DNA of 64,000 bases, from assembly GCF_003628145.1 (NCBI RefSeq), contig NZ_RBZV01000015.1, positions 1 to 64,000 of the forward strand. The letters are read 5' to 3'. This DNA is from Trinickia fusca (lineage in GTDB: Bacteria; Pseudomonadota; Gammaproteobacteria; Burkholderiales; Burkholderiaceae). Made by a program: the position numbers and the translations under genes. Of the stretch, positions 1 to 8,506 are shown piece after piece (position 1 is the stretch's first letter; the number at the start of each line of letters is the position of its first letter). The notes beneath the pieces are model-generated. The model did no database searches. It saw only the letters and a program-made list of their open reading frames with translations, and was not told the DNA's origin.

Positions 1-233
1 CGCTCACTCAACGTACTGACAGTTCATATTCATCTCTCGACGAACAAAACCTTCCTCAATACTGTGTGAGACTTGATACTTTCGCTATTTGTCAGACCCG
101 AAGATCCAACTGCGTCCGCCACCAAGTACCCACACTTATCGGCTGTTAATTTTTAAAGATCGTTCGCTCAACCCGCAGCGCAACTTACATCCCGTCGCGC
201 TACCGTCTTGCGTCGCTGCGTCAGCAGCAGAGA
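1..233 (-). other. Leader of an rRNA operon (16S lies off the left edge)
   Basis: Read on the minus strand, this stretch matches the layout of a proteobacterial 16S leader. A boxA-like antitermination element (GATCTTTAAAAA, about 150-161) is followed by the conserved text TAAGTGTGGG and AGTATCAAGTCTCACAC. The leader then runs to the window edge, where the mature 16S should begin within a few tens of bases. No rRNA sequence itself is visible here, so only the leader is called. The recognition rests on known rRNA leaders; the RNase III processing stem cannot be closed because its partner is outside the window. Confidence 0.75.
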
Positions 234-239
234 AACGAG

Positions 240-268
240 ATTATGCAGACTTCGTTTTCATTCGTCAA
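240..268 (-). promoter_or_regulatory. rRNA operon promoter (rrn P1-like)
   Basis: On the minus strand the sequence has TTGACG at 263-268, a 17-base spacer, and CATAAT at 240-245. The upstream side (about 269-300) is A-rich on that strand, as an UP element would be. The predicted start is near 233, about 75 bases before boxA. Its strength and position fit the main promoter of the rRNA operon leaving the window to the left. Confidence 0.75.
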
Positions 269-378
269 CTGTTTTTTTCGCTTCGCTTCGTTTTACTTCA
301 CTCAGCGTTCAAAACCAGTCTTCGATCAAACGTGCCGCGCACTACCACTTCAACACCTGCGCAGCCCTGCTCCCACTT

Positions 379-411
379 CCCTTTCCGCTGCACACTTGGC
401 TGCGGAAAGGG
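379..411. repeat. Inverted repeat between paaF and the rRNA promoter
   Basis: A perfect 10-bp inverted repeat (CCCTTTCCGC / GCGGAAAGGG) has a 13-base loop. It lies 3' of paaF on the minus strand and upstream of the rRNA promoter. It could end the paaF transcript, but no T-run follows on either strand, so a factor-independent terminator is not proven. Confidence 0.35.
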
Positions 412-465
412 CGTGACTTTACGCCCCTTCCTCGACCTGTGCAAGCGAAATTTGAAGAAATTGTG

Positions 466-1242
466 TCAGCGGTGCTTGAACGCTGGTTTGCGCTTCTCCA
501 GGAACGCCGCCATCCCCTCCTTCTGATCTTCCGTAGCAAACAGGGAATGGAACAGGCGGCGCTCGAAATGGATCCCCTCGGCCAGCGTCGTCTCGTAGGC
601 GCGGTTCACCGACTCCTTCACCATCAGCACGGCAGGCAGCGGGAACTCAGCGATCGTCGCGGCGGCCGACATAGCCTCCTCGACCAGCGACGCGGCGGGA
701 ACCACGCGCGACACGAGCCCCGAGCGCTCAGCCTCGGCCGCGTCCATGAAGCGAGCCGTCAGGCACATGTCCATTGCCTTGGCCTTCGACACCGCCCGCG
801 GCAGACGCTGCGTGCCACCCGCACCCGGCATCACGCCCAGTTTGATTTCAGGCTGGCCGAACTTCGCCGTATCGGCGGCAATGACGATGTCGCACATCAT
901 CGCAAGCTCGCAACCACCACCCAGCGCAAACCCTGCCACCGCAGCGATGATCGGCTTGCGGATCGAGCGCACCGTCTCCCAGTTACGGGTGATGTACTCG
1001 CCCATATACACATCCATATAGGTATAGGTCGCCATCATCCCGATGTCCGCGCCCGCCGCGAAGGCCTTCTCGCTACCCGTGATGACGATCGCGCCGACAC
1101 CGTCGTCTGCATCGAACGCCTTGAGCGCCGCGCCGAGTTCATCCATCAGCGCATCGTTGAGCGCATTCAGCGCCTTCGGCCGGTTAAGTGTGACCAAACC
1201 GACCCGGCCACGCGTCTCAACCAGAATGTTTTCGTACACCAT
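466..1242 (-). CDS. paaF: Enoyl-CoA hydratase, probably 2,3-dehydroadipyl-CoA hydratase PaaF
   Basis: Crotonase-fold protein of 258 residues, the usual length for the family. It has the oxyanion-hole segments AFAAGADI (about 60-67) and [11 protein letters not shown] (about 104-114), and the acidic segment [18 protein letters not shown] (about 136-153), typical of a true hydratase with two Glu residues. A strong AGGAGG sits just before the ATG. It is divergent from paaN across a 143-bp intergenic region carrying a PaaR-like operator. Cytoplasmic hydration of an unsaturated CoA ester in phenylacetate degradation fits the context. The family is broad, so the exact substrate is inferred from neighbours; a general fatty-acid crotonase is the alternative. 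Confidence 0.8.
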   Translation of the reverse strand: MVYENILVETRGRVGLVTLNRPKALNALNDALMDELGAALKAFDADDGVGAIVITGSEKAFAAGADIGMMATYTYMDVYMGEYITRNWETVRSIRKPIIAAVAGFALGGGCELAMMCDIVIAADTAKFGQPEIKLGVMPGAGGTQRLPRAVSKAKAMDMCLTARFMDAAEAERSGLVSRVVPAASLVEEAMSAAATIAEFPLPAVLMVKESVNRAYETTLAEGIHFERRLFHSLFATEDQKEGMAAFLEKRKPAFKHR

Positions 1243-1319
1243 GCATCCTCCTATTCTTTAATGTCGATGAAGCGCGAAAACGCTTCGCGCTCGCGCGCGA
1301 ACAATGCTAACATTCCCCA

Positions 1320-1333
1320 ACCAACCGGTCGGT
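1320..1333. promoter_or_regulatory. PaaR-type operator
   Basis: ACCAACCGGTCGGT is a 14-bp palindrome with a single mismatch from the perfect form ACCGACCGGTCGGT. It lies midway between the divergent paaF and paaN genes, where it could control both. TetR-family PaaR repressors of phenylacetate genes in Betaproteobacteria are known to bind sites of this kind and to be released by phenylacetyl-CoA. No paaR gene is within this window next to the cluster; the TetR gene near 38.3 kb has a different palindrome beside it. Confidence 0.7.
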
Positions 1334-1385
1334 TTATTAATGATCGTCCGGCTTCCTCCAACACAAGGCCTGCCCTGCCTCCGCC

Positions 1386-3095
1386 ATGACACATCCTCTT
1401 TTTGCGAAGCACGAAGACACGCTGAACAAAGCCCTCGCCGCCATTGCAACGCGCGGCTACTGGAGTCCTTTCGTGGAAATGCCGAGCCCCAAAGTGTACG
1501 GGGAAACCGGCAACGCGGACGGAGAAGCTGCGTTCAAAGCTCACACGAATCACACGTTCGAGCTCGACCAGCCGAGCACCGGCGAGACAGTAGGCGCCGA
1601 GTTGTCGCCGTACGGCTTCGCGCTCGGGACACGTTACCCCAAAGCCGACGTCGATACGCTGATCGCAGCCGCCGCTACGGCGCAGCGCAGCTGGCGCGCG
1701 GCCGGTCCGCAAGCATGGATCGGCGTGAGCCTCGAAATTCTGCAGCGCCTGAACCGCGCGAGCTTCGAAATCGCTTATAGCGTCATGCATACGACCGGCC
1801 AGGCATTCATGATGGCCTTCCAGGCCGGTGCCCCCCATGCGCAGGACCGCGCCCTCGAGGCTGTCGCCTATGCCTGGAACGAATTGCGCCGCGTGCCGGC
1901 CGACGCCCACTGGGAAAAGCCCCAGGGCAAGAACCCGCCGCTCGCCATGCACAAGCGCTATACGATCGCGCCGCGCGGCATCGGGCTCGTGCTCGGCTGC
2001 TGCACGTTCCCGACGTGGAACGGCTACCCAGGCCTTTTCGCCGATCTGGCAACGGGCAACGCCGTCATCGTCAAGCCGCACCCGGGCGCGATTCTGCCGC
2101 TCGCCATCACCGTGCGTATCGCACGTGACGTGCTGCGCGAAGCTGGCTTCGACCCGAACGTCGTCACGCTGCTCGCAACCGATCCAAACGATGGCCCGCT
2201 CGTTCAAGACCTCGCGCTGCGCCCCGAAATCAAGCTGATCGACTTCACCGGCAGCACGCAAAACGGCACGTGGCTCGAGCGCAATGCCCATCAGGCTCAC
2301 GTGTTCACGGAGAAAGCCGGCGTCAATCAGATCGTCATCGATTCCGTCGACGACCTCAAAGCGGCGGCCCGCAACATTGCGTTCTCGCTGGCGCTGTACT
2401 CGGGCCAGATGTGCACGGCCCCGCAAAACATCTATGTGCCGCGCACGGGTATTCGAACCGCCGACGGCCAAATGAGCTTCGATGAGGTCGCGCAAGCGCT
2501 TGCCACCGCCGTGCAAAAGCTGTGCGGCGACCCGGCCCGCGCGGTCGAACTGCTCGGCGCGATCCAGAACGATGGCGTGGCCAAACGCATCGACGAAGCC
2601 CGCTCGCTTGGCCGCGTGCTCGTCGACAGCAGCTCGCTCGAGCACCCGGCATTCTCCGGCGCGCGCGTACGCACGCCGCTGCTGCTGCAACTCGACGCCG
2701 CCACTGACCTCGCCAAATTCAGCGGCGAATGGTTCGGCCCGATCTCGTTCGTGATCGCCACGGACTCGACCGAACAGTCGCTCGAACTGGCCGGCTCGCT
2801 CGCCGCGGAGCACGGCGCGCTGACGCTCTCGGTCTACAGCATGGACGAAGGCATCATCGAAGCCGCACACGAAGCATCGATCCGCGGCGGCGTCGCGCTC
2901 TCGATCAACCTGACTGGCGGCGTGTTCGTCAATCAATCCGCGGCGTTCTCGGACTTCCACGGAACCGGCGCCAACCCGGCTGCCAACGCGGCGCTCACCG
3001 ATGCGGCGTTCATCGCCAACCGGTTCCGCGTCGTGCAAAGCCGCATCCATGTTGCGCCGCAAGCCGTGCCCGCGGAAGCTGGCCAGCCGGCATAG
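1386..3095 (+). CDS. paaN: Phenylacetate degradation aldehyde dehydrogenase PaaN/PaaZ (no hydratase domain)
   Basis: ALDH-superfamily protein of 569 residues with a catalytic Cys at residue 343 in the segment SGQMCTAPQN. The aromatic-rich segment GCCTFPTWNGYP (about 203-214) contributes to the NAD(P) site. In phenylacetyl-CoA catabolism this enzyme oxidises the semialdehyde formed after ring opening. Enterobacterial PaaZ is about 680 residues with a C-terminal MaoC-like hydratase that opens the oxepin ring. Here the protein stops after the dehydrogenase, so the hydratase step must come from another gene. It is the first gene of the paaN-J-G-I-K run, in the position called paaZ in Burkholderia. 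No strong ribosome site precedes the ATG. Confidence 0.88.
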   Translation: MTHPLFAKHEDTLNKALAAIATRGYWSPFVEMPSPKVYGETGNADGEAAFKAHTNHTFELDQPSTGETVGAELSPYGFALGTRYPKADVDTLIAAAATAQRSWRAAGPQAWIGVSLEILQRLNRASFEIAYSVMHTTGQAFMMAFQAGAPHAQDRALEAVAYAWNELRRVPADAHWEKPQGKNPPLAMHKRYTIAPRGIGLVLGCCTFPTWNGYPGLFADLATGNAVIVKPHPGAILPLAITVRIARDVLREAGFDPNVVTLLATDPNDGPLVQDLALRPEIKLIDFTGSTQNGTWLERNAHQAHVFTEKAGVNQIVIDSVDDLKAAARNIAFSLALYSGQMCTAPQNIYVPRTGIRTADGQMSFDEVAQALATAVQKLCGDPARAVELLGAIQNDGVAKRIDEARSLGRVLVDSSSLEHPAFSGARVRTPLLLQLDAATDLAKFSGEWFGPISFVIATDSTEQSLELAGSLAAEHGALTLSVYSMDEGIIEAAHEASIRGGVALSINLTGGVFVNQSAAFSDFHGTGANPAANAALTDAAFIANRFRVVQSRIHVAPQAVPAEAGQPA

Positions 3096-3147
3096 GCCGT
3101 TTGGCCGAATGGAGTGCCGCCCCTTCACTCTCTAAGATGATCCGAAA

Positions 3148-3169
3148 GACCCTGCCCTTTCGCAGGGTC
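3148..3169 (+). repeat. Intra-operon hairpin between paaN and paaJ
   Basis: GACCCTGC and GCAGGGTC form a perfect 8-bp stem with a 6-base loop in the 94-base gap between paaN and paaJ. No T-run follows. It may set mRNA stability or partial termination within the operon, but this is inference. Confidence 0.4.
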
Positions 3170-3189
3170 GCCGTTCGCAGGACTTTCCG

Positions 3190-4392
3190 ATGACCGATGC
3201 ATTTATCTGCGATGCGATTCGCACCCCGTTCGGCCGCTACGGCGGCGTCCTCAAAGACGTCCGCCCCGACGATCTGGCAGCGGTGCCGATCAAGGCACTC
3301 GTTGAACGCAACCCTGGCGTCGATTGGCGCGCGCTCGACGACATCATCTACGGTTGCGCCAATCAAGCCGGCGAAGACAATCGCAACGTCGCGCGCATGG
3401 CAGCCCTGCTCGCAGGTCTGCCGACCGATGCGCCGGGCTCGACGGTGAACCGGCTGTGCGGCTCCGGTATGGATGCCGTCGGGTCGGCCGCTCGCGCGAT
3501 CAAGGCGGGAGAAGCCCGCCTGATGATCGCTGGCGGCGTGGAGAGCATGACGCGCGCGCCCTTCGTCATGGGCAAGGCAGCAAGCGCCTTCGCGCGTCAG
3601 GCCGAGATCCACGATACGACCATCGGCTGGCGCTTCGTCAACAAGCGGCTCAAGCAGCAGTACGGTATCGACTCGATGCCCGAGACGGCTGAAAACGTGG
3701 CAGAGCAGTTTTCGGTGAGCCGTGACGATCAGGACGCGTTTGCGCTGCGCAGCCAGCAGAAGGCGTTGCGCGCACAGCAAGACGGGACGCTGGCGGCCGA
3801 AATCGTCGGCGTCGACATCCCCCAGAAGAAAGGCGACGCGATCCATGTGACGCTCGACGAGCATCCACGCGAAACGTCGCTCGAAGCGCTCGCCAAGCTC
3901 AAGGGTGTCGTGCGCCCCGACGGCAGCGTGACGGCCGGCAACGCATCGGGCGTCAACGACGGCGCTTGCGCACTCCTGCTCGCCAATGAAGAAGCCGCCG
4001 CGCAATATGGCTTGCGCCGTCGTGCACGCGTGATCGGCATGGCAACGGCCGGCGTGGAGCCGCGCATCATGGGTATCGGGCCGGCGCCCGCTACGCAGAA
4101 ACTGCTGCAGCGACTGGGCATGTCGCTCGATCAATTCGACGTGATCGAGCTCAATGAGGCGTTTGCTTCGCAGGGCCTCGCGGTGCTACGTCAACTGGGC
4201 CTGCGCGACGACGATCCGCGCGTCAACCCGAATGGCGGTGCAATCGCGCTGGGGCACCCGCTCGGTGCGTCGGGCGCTCGCCTGATTACGACGGCCCTTT
4301 ATCAACTGGAACGAATCGGCGGCCGGTACGCGCTGTGCACGATGTGCATCGGCGTCGGCCAAGGCATTGCGCTCGCCATCGAGCGCGTCTAA
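3190..4392 (+). CDS. paaJ: 3-oxoadipyl-CoA thiolase
   Basis: Thiolase of 400 residues that splits 3-oxoadipyl-CoA into acetyl-CoA and succinyl-CoA, the last step of phenylacetate (and beta-ketoadipate) catabolism. The acyl-accepting Cys is residue 90 in NRLCGSGMDA. The C-terminal GGAIALGHPLGASGAR carries the catalytic His, and CTMCIGVGQG carries the second Cys. It lies between paaN and paaG. The pathway makes paaJ the best symbol, although the same family is called pcaF in the protocatechuate pathway. Confidence 0.9.
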   Translation: MTDAFICDAIRTPFGRYGGVLKDVRPDDLAAVPIKALVERNPGVDWRALDDIIYGCANQAGEDNRNVARMAALLAGLPTDAPGSTVNRLCGSGMDAVGSAARAIKAGEARLMIAGGVESMTRAPFVMGKAASAFARQAEIHDTTIGWRFVNKRLKQQYGIDSMPETAENVAEQFSVSRDDQDAFALRSQQKALRAQQDGTLAAEIVGVDIPQKKGDAIHVTLDEHPRETSLEALAKLKGVVRPDGSVTAGNASGVNDGACALLLANEEAAAQYGLRRRARVIGMATAGVEPRIMGIGPAPATQKLLQRLGMSLDQFDVIELNEAFASQGLAVLRQLGLRDDDPRVNPNGGAIALGHPLGASGARLITTALYQLERIGGRYALCTMCIGVGQGIALAIERV

Positions 4393-4464
4393 ACATCCGA
4401 TCCGATCGACGGTGCGCGCCACCCGCGCGCCCGTCACGGCGGGAAGCGACGGAGGAGACAGTGA

Positions 4465-5256
4465 ATGGCTTATGAAGCGATCCGCATCGATATCGACGCG
4501 TCGACCCACGTTGCCACGGTAACGTTGAACCGGCCCGACAAGCTCAACAGCTTCACGCGCGCGATGCACAGGGAACTGAGTGCCGCACTCGACGAAGCGA
4601 CGTCGGCCGGCGCGCGGGCATTGGTGTTGACGGGTGCCGGCCGGGGCTTCTGCGCCGGCCAGGACCTCGCGGACCTCGATTTCACGCCGGGCGCGATGAC
4701 GGACCTCGGCACCCTGATCGACGAGCACTTCAACCCGCTCGTGCGCAAGCTGCAAGCGATGCCGCTGCCCGTGATCGCGGCCGTCAACGGCATCGCGGCC
4801 GGAGCCGGCGCGAACCTCGCCCTCGCTTGCGACATCACGATCGCCGCGCGCTCGAGCAACTTCATCCAAGCGTTCGTCAAGATCGGCCTCGTGCCCGATT
4901 CGGGCGGCACGGCATGCTTGCCGCAACGCATCGGCATGGCACGCGCGCTGGGGCTCGCCATCACCGGCGACAAGCTCTCGGCCGAGCAAGCCGAACGTTG
5001 GGGGCTGATCTGGCAAGTCGTCGACGATGCCGAGCTGCTCCCCGCGGCCACCAGGCTCGCCACACAACTGGCGCAACAACCGACACGCGCGATCGCCGCG
5101 ATCAAGCAAGCGATGCGTGCCAGCACGACGAACACGCTCGACCAGCAACTCGACCTCGAGCGTGACCTGCAGCGCGAACTCGGCATGTCCCACGATTACG
5201 CCGAAGGCGTCGCCGCATTCATGGAAAAGCGCGCGCCTCGCTTCGAGGGACGCTGA
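4465..5256 (+). CDS. paaG: Epoxyphenylacetyl-CoA isomerase
   Basis: Crotonase-fold protein of 263 residues, close to the 262 of E. coli PaaG. It has GRGFCAGQDL in the oxyanion-hole region and an Asp at residue 145 in VPDSGGT, where hydratases have a Glu. This is the arrangement expected of the isomerase that turns ring-1,2-epoxyphenylacetyl-CoA into the oxepin form. GGAGG stands just before the ATG. It follows paaJ and is separated from paaI by two bases, so the two are probably translationally coupled. Confidence 0.88.
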   Translation: MAYEAIRIDIDASTHVATVTLNRPDKLNSFTRAMHRELSAALDEATSAGARALVLTGAGRGFCAGQDLADLDFTPGAMTDLGTLIDEHFNPLVRKLQAMPLPVIAAVNGIAAGAGANLALACDITIAARSSNFIQAFVKIGLVPDSGGTACLPQRIGMARALGLAITGDKLSAEQAERWGLIWQVVDDAELLPAATRLATQLAQQPTRAIAAIKQAMRASTTNTLDQQLDLERDLQRELGMSHDYAEGVAAFMEKRAPRFEGR

Positions 5257-5258
5257 AG

Positions 5259-5720
5259 ATGTCGACGGATACGCATCACGCGGGCGCCGGCATGGCGCCC
5301 GAAGATCTCGCCAAAGCGGTCGGCGCGACGATGTACGAAGCTGACGCGTGCAGCCGCGCGCTCGGCTTCGAATTGCTCGAAGTGCGCCCCGGCTACGCAC
5401 GCATGAGCATGACCGTACGCCCGGACTTTCTGAACGGCCACCAGATCTGCCACGGCGGCCTCATCTTCACGCTCGCGGATTCGACGTTCGCATTCGCGTG
5501 CAATTCGTACAACATCAATACCGTCGCCTCGGGCTGCTCGATCGAATTCCTGCGTCCCGTCCACGGTGGCGACGTGCTGACCGCCGAGGCCATTGAGCAG
5601 ACGCTAAGCGGCCGCACCGGCATTTACGACATTCGCGTGACCAATCGCGCCGGCCAAACCGTCGCGATGTTTCGCGGCAAATCCGCGCACATCAAAGGCA
5701 CCGTCATTCCCGCTGCCTGA
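5259..5720 (+). CDS. paaI: Hydroxyphenylacetyl-CoA thioesterase PaaI
   Basis: Hot-dog-fold thioesterase of 153 residues. The segment NGHQICHGGLIFTLADSTFA carries the conserved N..CHGG..D active-site pattern of PaaI. These enzymes hydrolyse dead-end or reactive CoA esters arising in the phenylacetate pathway and so recover CoA. The ATG starts two bases after the paaG stop. A 127-base gap follows before paaK. Confidence 0.88.
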   Translation: MSTDTHHAGAGMAPEDLAKAVGATMYEADACSRALGFELLEVRPGYARMSMTVRPDFLNGHQICHGGLIFTLADSTFAFACNSYNINTVASGCSIEFLRPVHGGDVLTAEAIEQTLSGRTGIYDIRVTNRAGQTVAMFRGKSAHIKGTVIPAA

Positions 5721-5847
5721 CACAAAAACAAGAAAACAAGAAGACGCTGTACCGCCGCGACGCGCTGCGAAGTGCGAGGTGCGAGCCCGCGCTCGCCCGT
5801 TGCAAGCCGTTTTTCTTATTTCTTTGTAGATGATGAAGGAGACGCTG

Positions 5848-7152
5848 ATGAAGACCGCGCTGCCGCTCGAGCCGATCGAGACCGCTAGCCGCGATGAACT
5901 CGCCGCTGTCCAGCTCGAGCGATTGAAATGGTCGCTCAAGCACGCCTACGAGAACTCGCCCGTCTATCGGCGCAAATTTGACGAAGCGGGGGTCCATCCC
6001 GACGACCTCAAGACGTTGGCCGATCTATCGCGTTTCCCGTTCACGACGAAGCACGATCTGCGCGACAACTATCCGTTCGGCATGTTCGCCGTGCCGCAAG
6101 AGCGCATTTCGCGGATTCACGCTTCGTCGGGCACGACCGGCAAGCCGACCGTCGTCGGCTACACGGCGCGCGACATCGACACGTGGGCCAACCTGGTCGC
6201 GCGCTCGATCCGGGCCGCGGGAGCACGGCCCGGCGACAAGGTGCACGTGAGCTACGGCTACGGCCTGTTCACAGGCGGCCTCGGTGCCCATTACGGCGCC
6301 GAGCGCGCGGGTCTCACGGTGATCCCGTTCGGCGGCGGGCAAACCGAAAAGCAAGTGCAGCTGATCCAGGATTTCAAGCCCGACATCATCATGGTCACGC
6401 CGAGCTACATGCTCGCCATCGCGGACGAACTCGAACGGCAAGGCGTCGCCCCCGCAACGAGCTCGCTGCGCATCGGCATCTTCGGGGCCGAGCCGTGGAC
6501 CAACGACATGCGCGCGGCGATCGAACAACGGATGGGCATCGATGCAGTCGACATCTATGGACTGTCCGAAGTCATGGGCCCGGGCGTCGCGTCGGAATGC
6601 GTGGAGACGAAGGACGGCCCCACGATCTGGGAAGACCACTTCTACCCCGAGATCATCGACCCCGAGACCGGCGAAGTGCTCCCCGACGGCGAATTCGGCG
6701 AACTCGTGTTCACCTCGCTCACGAAGGAAGCGCTGCCCATCATCCGCTATCGCACGCGTGATCTGACACGTTTGTTGCCCGGCACCACGCGCACGATGCG
6801 GCGCATGGAGAAAATCACCGGCCGCTCGGACGACATGATGATCGTGCGCGGCGTCAACGTCTTCCCGACGCAAATCGAGGAGCTGCTGCTCAAGCAGCAT
6901 GCGCTCGCGCCGCACTATCAGATCGTGCTGACGAAGGAAGGACCGCTCGACGTGTTCACACTCAACGTCGAGCCGTGCCCCGACACACGCGCCGATGTCG
7001 CGACGCTCGATTCAGCCAAGGCGGCACTCGCCTATGACATCAAGGCGTTGATCGGCATCACGGCGATCGTCAATGTGCTCGACGTGAACGGCATCGAGCG
7101 TTCGGTCGGCAAGGCGCGCCGCGTGATCGACAAGCGCAGGACGGGCACCTGA
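5848..7152 (+). CDS. paaK: Phenylacetate-CoA ligase
   Basis: Adenylate-forming ligase that activates phenylacetate with ATP and CoA, the entry step of the pathway. The P-loop-like ASSGTTGKPTVVGYT is at about 93-107 and the adenylate-binding YGLSEVMGPG near 232-241. The C-terminal hinge and lid are present (GRSDDMMIVRGVNVFP). The frame is open from ATGs at 5830 and 5833, but AAGGAG at 5835-5840 sits seven bases before the ATG at 5848. I therefore choose 5848, giving 434 residues, close to the family norm. Confidence 0.9.
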   Translation: MKTALPLEPIETASRDELAAVQLERLKWSLKHAYENSPVYRRKFDEAGVHPDDLKTLADLSRFPFTTKHDLRDNYPFGMFAVPQERISRIHASSGTTGKPTVVGYTARDIDTWANLVARSIRAAGARPGDKVHVSYGYGLFTGGLGAHYGAERAGLTVIPFGGGQTEKQVQLIQDFKPDIIMVTPSYMLAIADELERQGVAPATSSLRIGIFGAEPWTNDMRAAIEQRMGIDAVDIYGLSEVMGPGVASECVETKDGPTIWEDHFYPEIIDPETGEVLPDGEFGELVFTSLTKEALPIIRYRTRDLTRLLPGTTRTMRRMEKITGRSDDMMIVRGVNVFPTQIEELLLKQHALAPHYQIVLTKEGPLDVFTLNVEPCPDTRADVATLDSAKAALAYDIKALIGITAIVNVLDVNGIERSVGKARRVIDKRRTGT

Positions 7153-7187
7153 GCAGGCCTCAGAACAACAGGCCTCGGAACGTCAGC

Positions 7188-8306
7188 TCAGGAATTGGGC
7201 AGCAACAGCCACATGCGGCCGGCCTGCTTCGTCTTGCCGGCCAGGTCACCCGCATCGTCGCCGTGCCCCCAGAAGTAGTCTGCACGCACGCCGCCCTTGA
7301 TCGCGCTACCGGTATCCTGCGCAAAAACGAGCCGATTCATCGGCACGTTCGTCAGTGGACGTGTCGTCTGTAAAAAGACCGGCGTACCGAGCGGAATCGC
7401 GCTCGGATCGACCGCGATCGAGCGCTCCGGCGTCAGCGGCACGCCGAGCGCACCGATCGGACCGTCGCCTCCCGCGCCCGCCTGGGCAGACGGCATCTCC
7501 TTGAAGAACACGAAACGCGGATTCGTATCGAGCAGCGCGTCGACCCGCGCAGGATTGGCGCGCGCCCACCCTTTGATGCCTTGCATCGTCGCCTGCGCGG
7601 GCGTGATCTCCCCATGATCGAGCAGCCAGCGGCCAATCGACTTGTACGGCTGATTGTTCGCCCCGCCGAAACCCACGCGCATCACGCCGCCGTCGTCGAG
7701 TTCGATGCGACCGGAACCCTGCACTTGCAGGAAAAATGCCTCGACCGGATCGTCCACCCAGACTAGTTCGTTGCCCTGAAGAATGCCTGCGCGCTCGAGC
7801 TGCGCGCGCGCCGGCAACGCGGCACCCGCACGATAGCCGGCCGGCCAGCGGTAGAGCGGATATTGGTAGGCGTCATGCCGCGTGCGCGAGCCGCGCAGAA
7901 GCGGCTCGTAGTAGCCTGTAATCAGACCGTCGAGCGAGCCGTCGCCGTTGGCGAATTGAAACGGCGTGAAATACTGCTCGAAGAAGCTGCGCGTCGCACC
8001 GACGTCGAGGTCGTCGAGTTGCGCCGCGGCCGCACAAGCGCGTTGCCAGCCGCGCTGCTGCGCGACGCGCAGACAATTCTCGCGCAACGCGGCGGCCGCG
8101 CCGATCAGCGAATCGTCGTCCCAGCCCGGCACCTGCTGCCACGCCACAGGCGTGAGCCGCGCGCCAGCCAGTTGCCCGGGAATCGATGCCACGCCGCCAG
8201 GCCCGGATGCCACCGGCCGCACCATCGTGCCGCCACCGCAGGCGGCCAGCAACGCCGCAAACACGACGGCCAGCGCGCGGCCGGCCGTTCGCTGATTTAT
8301 CCGCAT
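7188..8306 (-). CDS. mltA: Membrane-bound lytic transglycosylase A (lipoprotein)
   Basis: MltA-type murein transglycosylase of 372 residues that cleaves peptidoglycan glycan strands to 1,6-anhydromuropeptides at the outer membrane. The chosen ATG gives a signal peptide ending in the lipobox LLAAC. The MltA domain follows (TGYYEP, EAFFLQVQGSGR, VGFGGANNQPYKSIGR). The C-terminal 3D domain holds its Asp residues in AVDPSAIPLG, FAQDTGSAIKG and RADYFWGHGDDAG. The frame is open further upstream but that part overlaps the divergent small gene at 8335 and would bury the signal peptide. Confidence 0.92.
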   Translation of the reverse strand: MRINQRTAGRALAVVFAALLAACGGGTMVRPVASGPGGVASIPGQLAGARLTPVAWQQVPGWDDDSLIGAAAALRENCLRVAQQRGWQRACAAAAQLDDLDVGATRSFFEQYFTPFQFANGDGSLDGLITGYYEPLLRGSRTRHDAYQYPLYRWPAGYRAGAALPARAQLERAGILQGNELVWVDDPVEAFFLQVQGSGRIELDDGGVMRVGFGGANNQPYKSIGRWLLDHGEITPAQATMQGIKGWARANPARVDALLDTNPRFVFFKEMPSAQAGAGGDGPIGALGVPLTPERSIAVDPSAIPLGTPVFLQTTRPLTNVPMNRLVFAQDTGSAIKGGVRADYFWGHGDDAGDLAGKTKQAGRMWLLLPNS

Positions 8307-8334
8307 ACAATGCTCGTTCTCGAAGGAAACCGCC

Positions 8335-8487
8335 ATGTCCAACCTGTTCGACGAATACCCGATGCTCATTTTCGCGCTCGAAGCGCTGGTCGCGCTCGTG
8401 CTTCTGATCGTCATCGTCGTATGGACGATGTCGGGCAGAAAGAAGCACGCGCCCAAACCCACGCGCGACGATCGTCAGTCCCGGTAA
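8335..8487 (+). CDS. Small single-span membrane protein (50 residues)
   Basis: A 50-residue frame begins MSNLFDEYPMLIFALEAL and runs into one strongly hydrophobic helix (about residues 11-31, rich in Leu, Val, Ile). A basic tail follows (SGRKKHAPKPTRDDRQSR). A GAAGGA ribosome site lies seven to eight bases before the ATG. It is divergent from mltA (28-base gap) and convergent with apaG. The amphipathic order acidic N-terminus, helix, basic C-terminus looks like a genuine small protein, perhaps one acting at the inner membrane. I do not recognise a family. Confidence 0.6.
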   Translation: MSNLFDEYPMLIFALEALVALVLLIVIVVWTMSGRKKHAPKPTRDDRQSR

Positions 8488-8506
8488 GCCGCGCCACCCA
8501 GCCCTC

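Noticed and set aside
1251-3128. Long open frame (625 codons) on the minus strand over paaN
   Set aside because: It is the antisense shadow of the high-GC paaN gene: Arg/Ala/Asp-rich, with no domain, while the plus strand encodes a recognisable dehydrogenase.
7153-7187. Terminator between paaK and mltA
   Set aside because: The 35-base gap between these convergent genes has a repeated AGGCCTC but no hairpin with a T-run.
8307-8462. Longer MltA start at 8462
   Set aside because: It would place the lipoprotein signal peptide inside the protein and overlap the divergent small gene.
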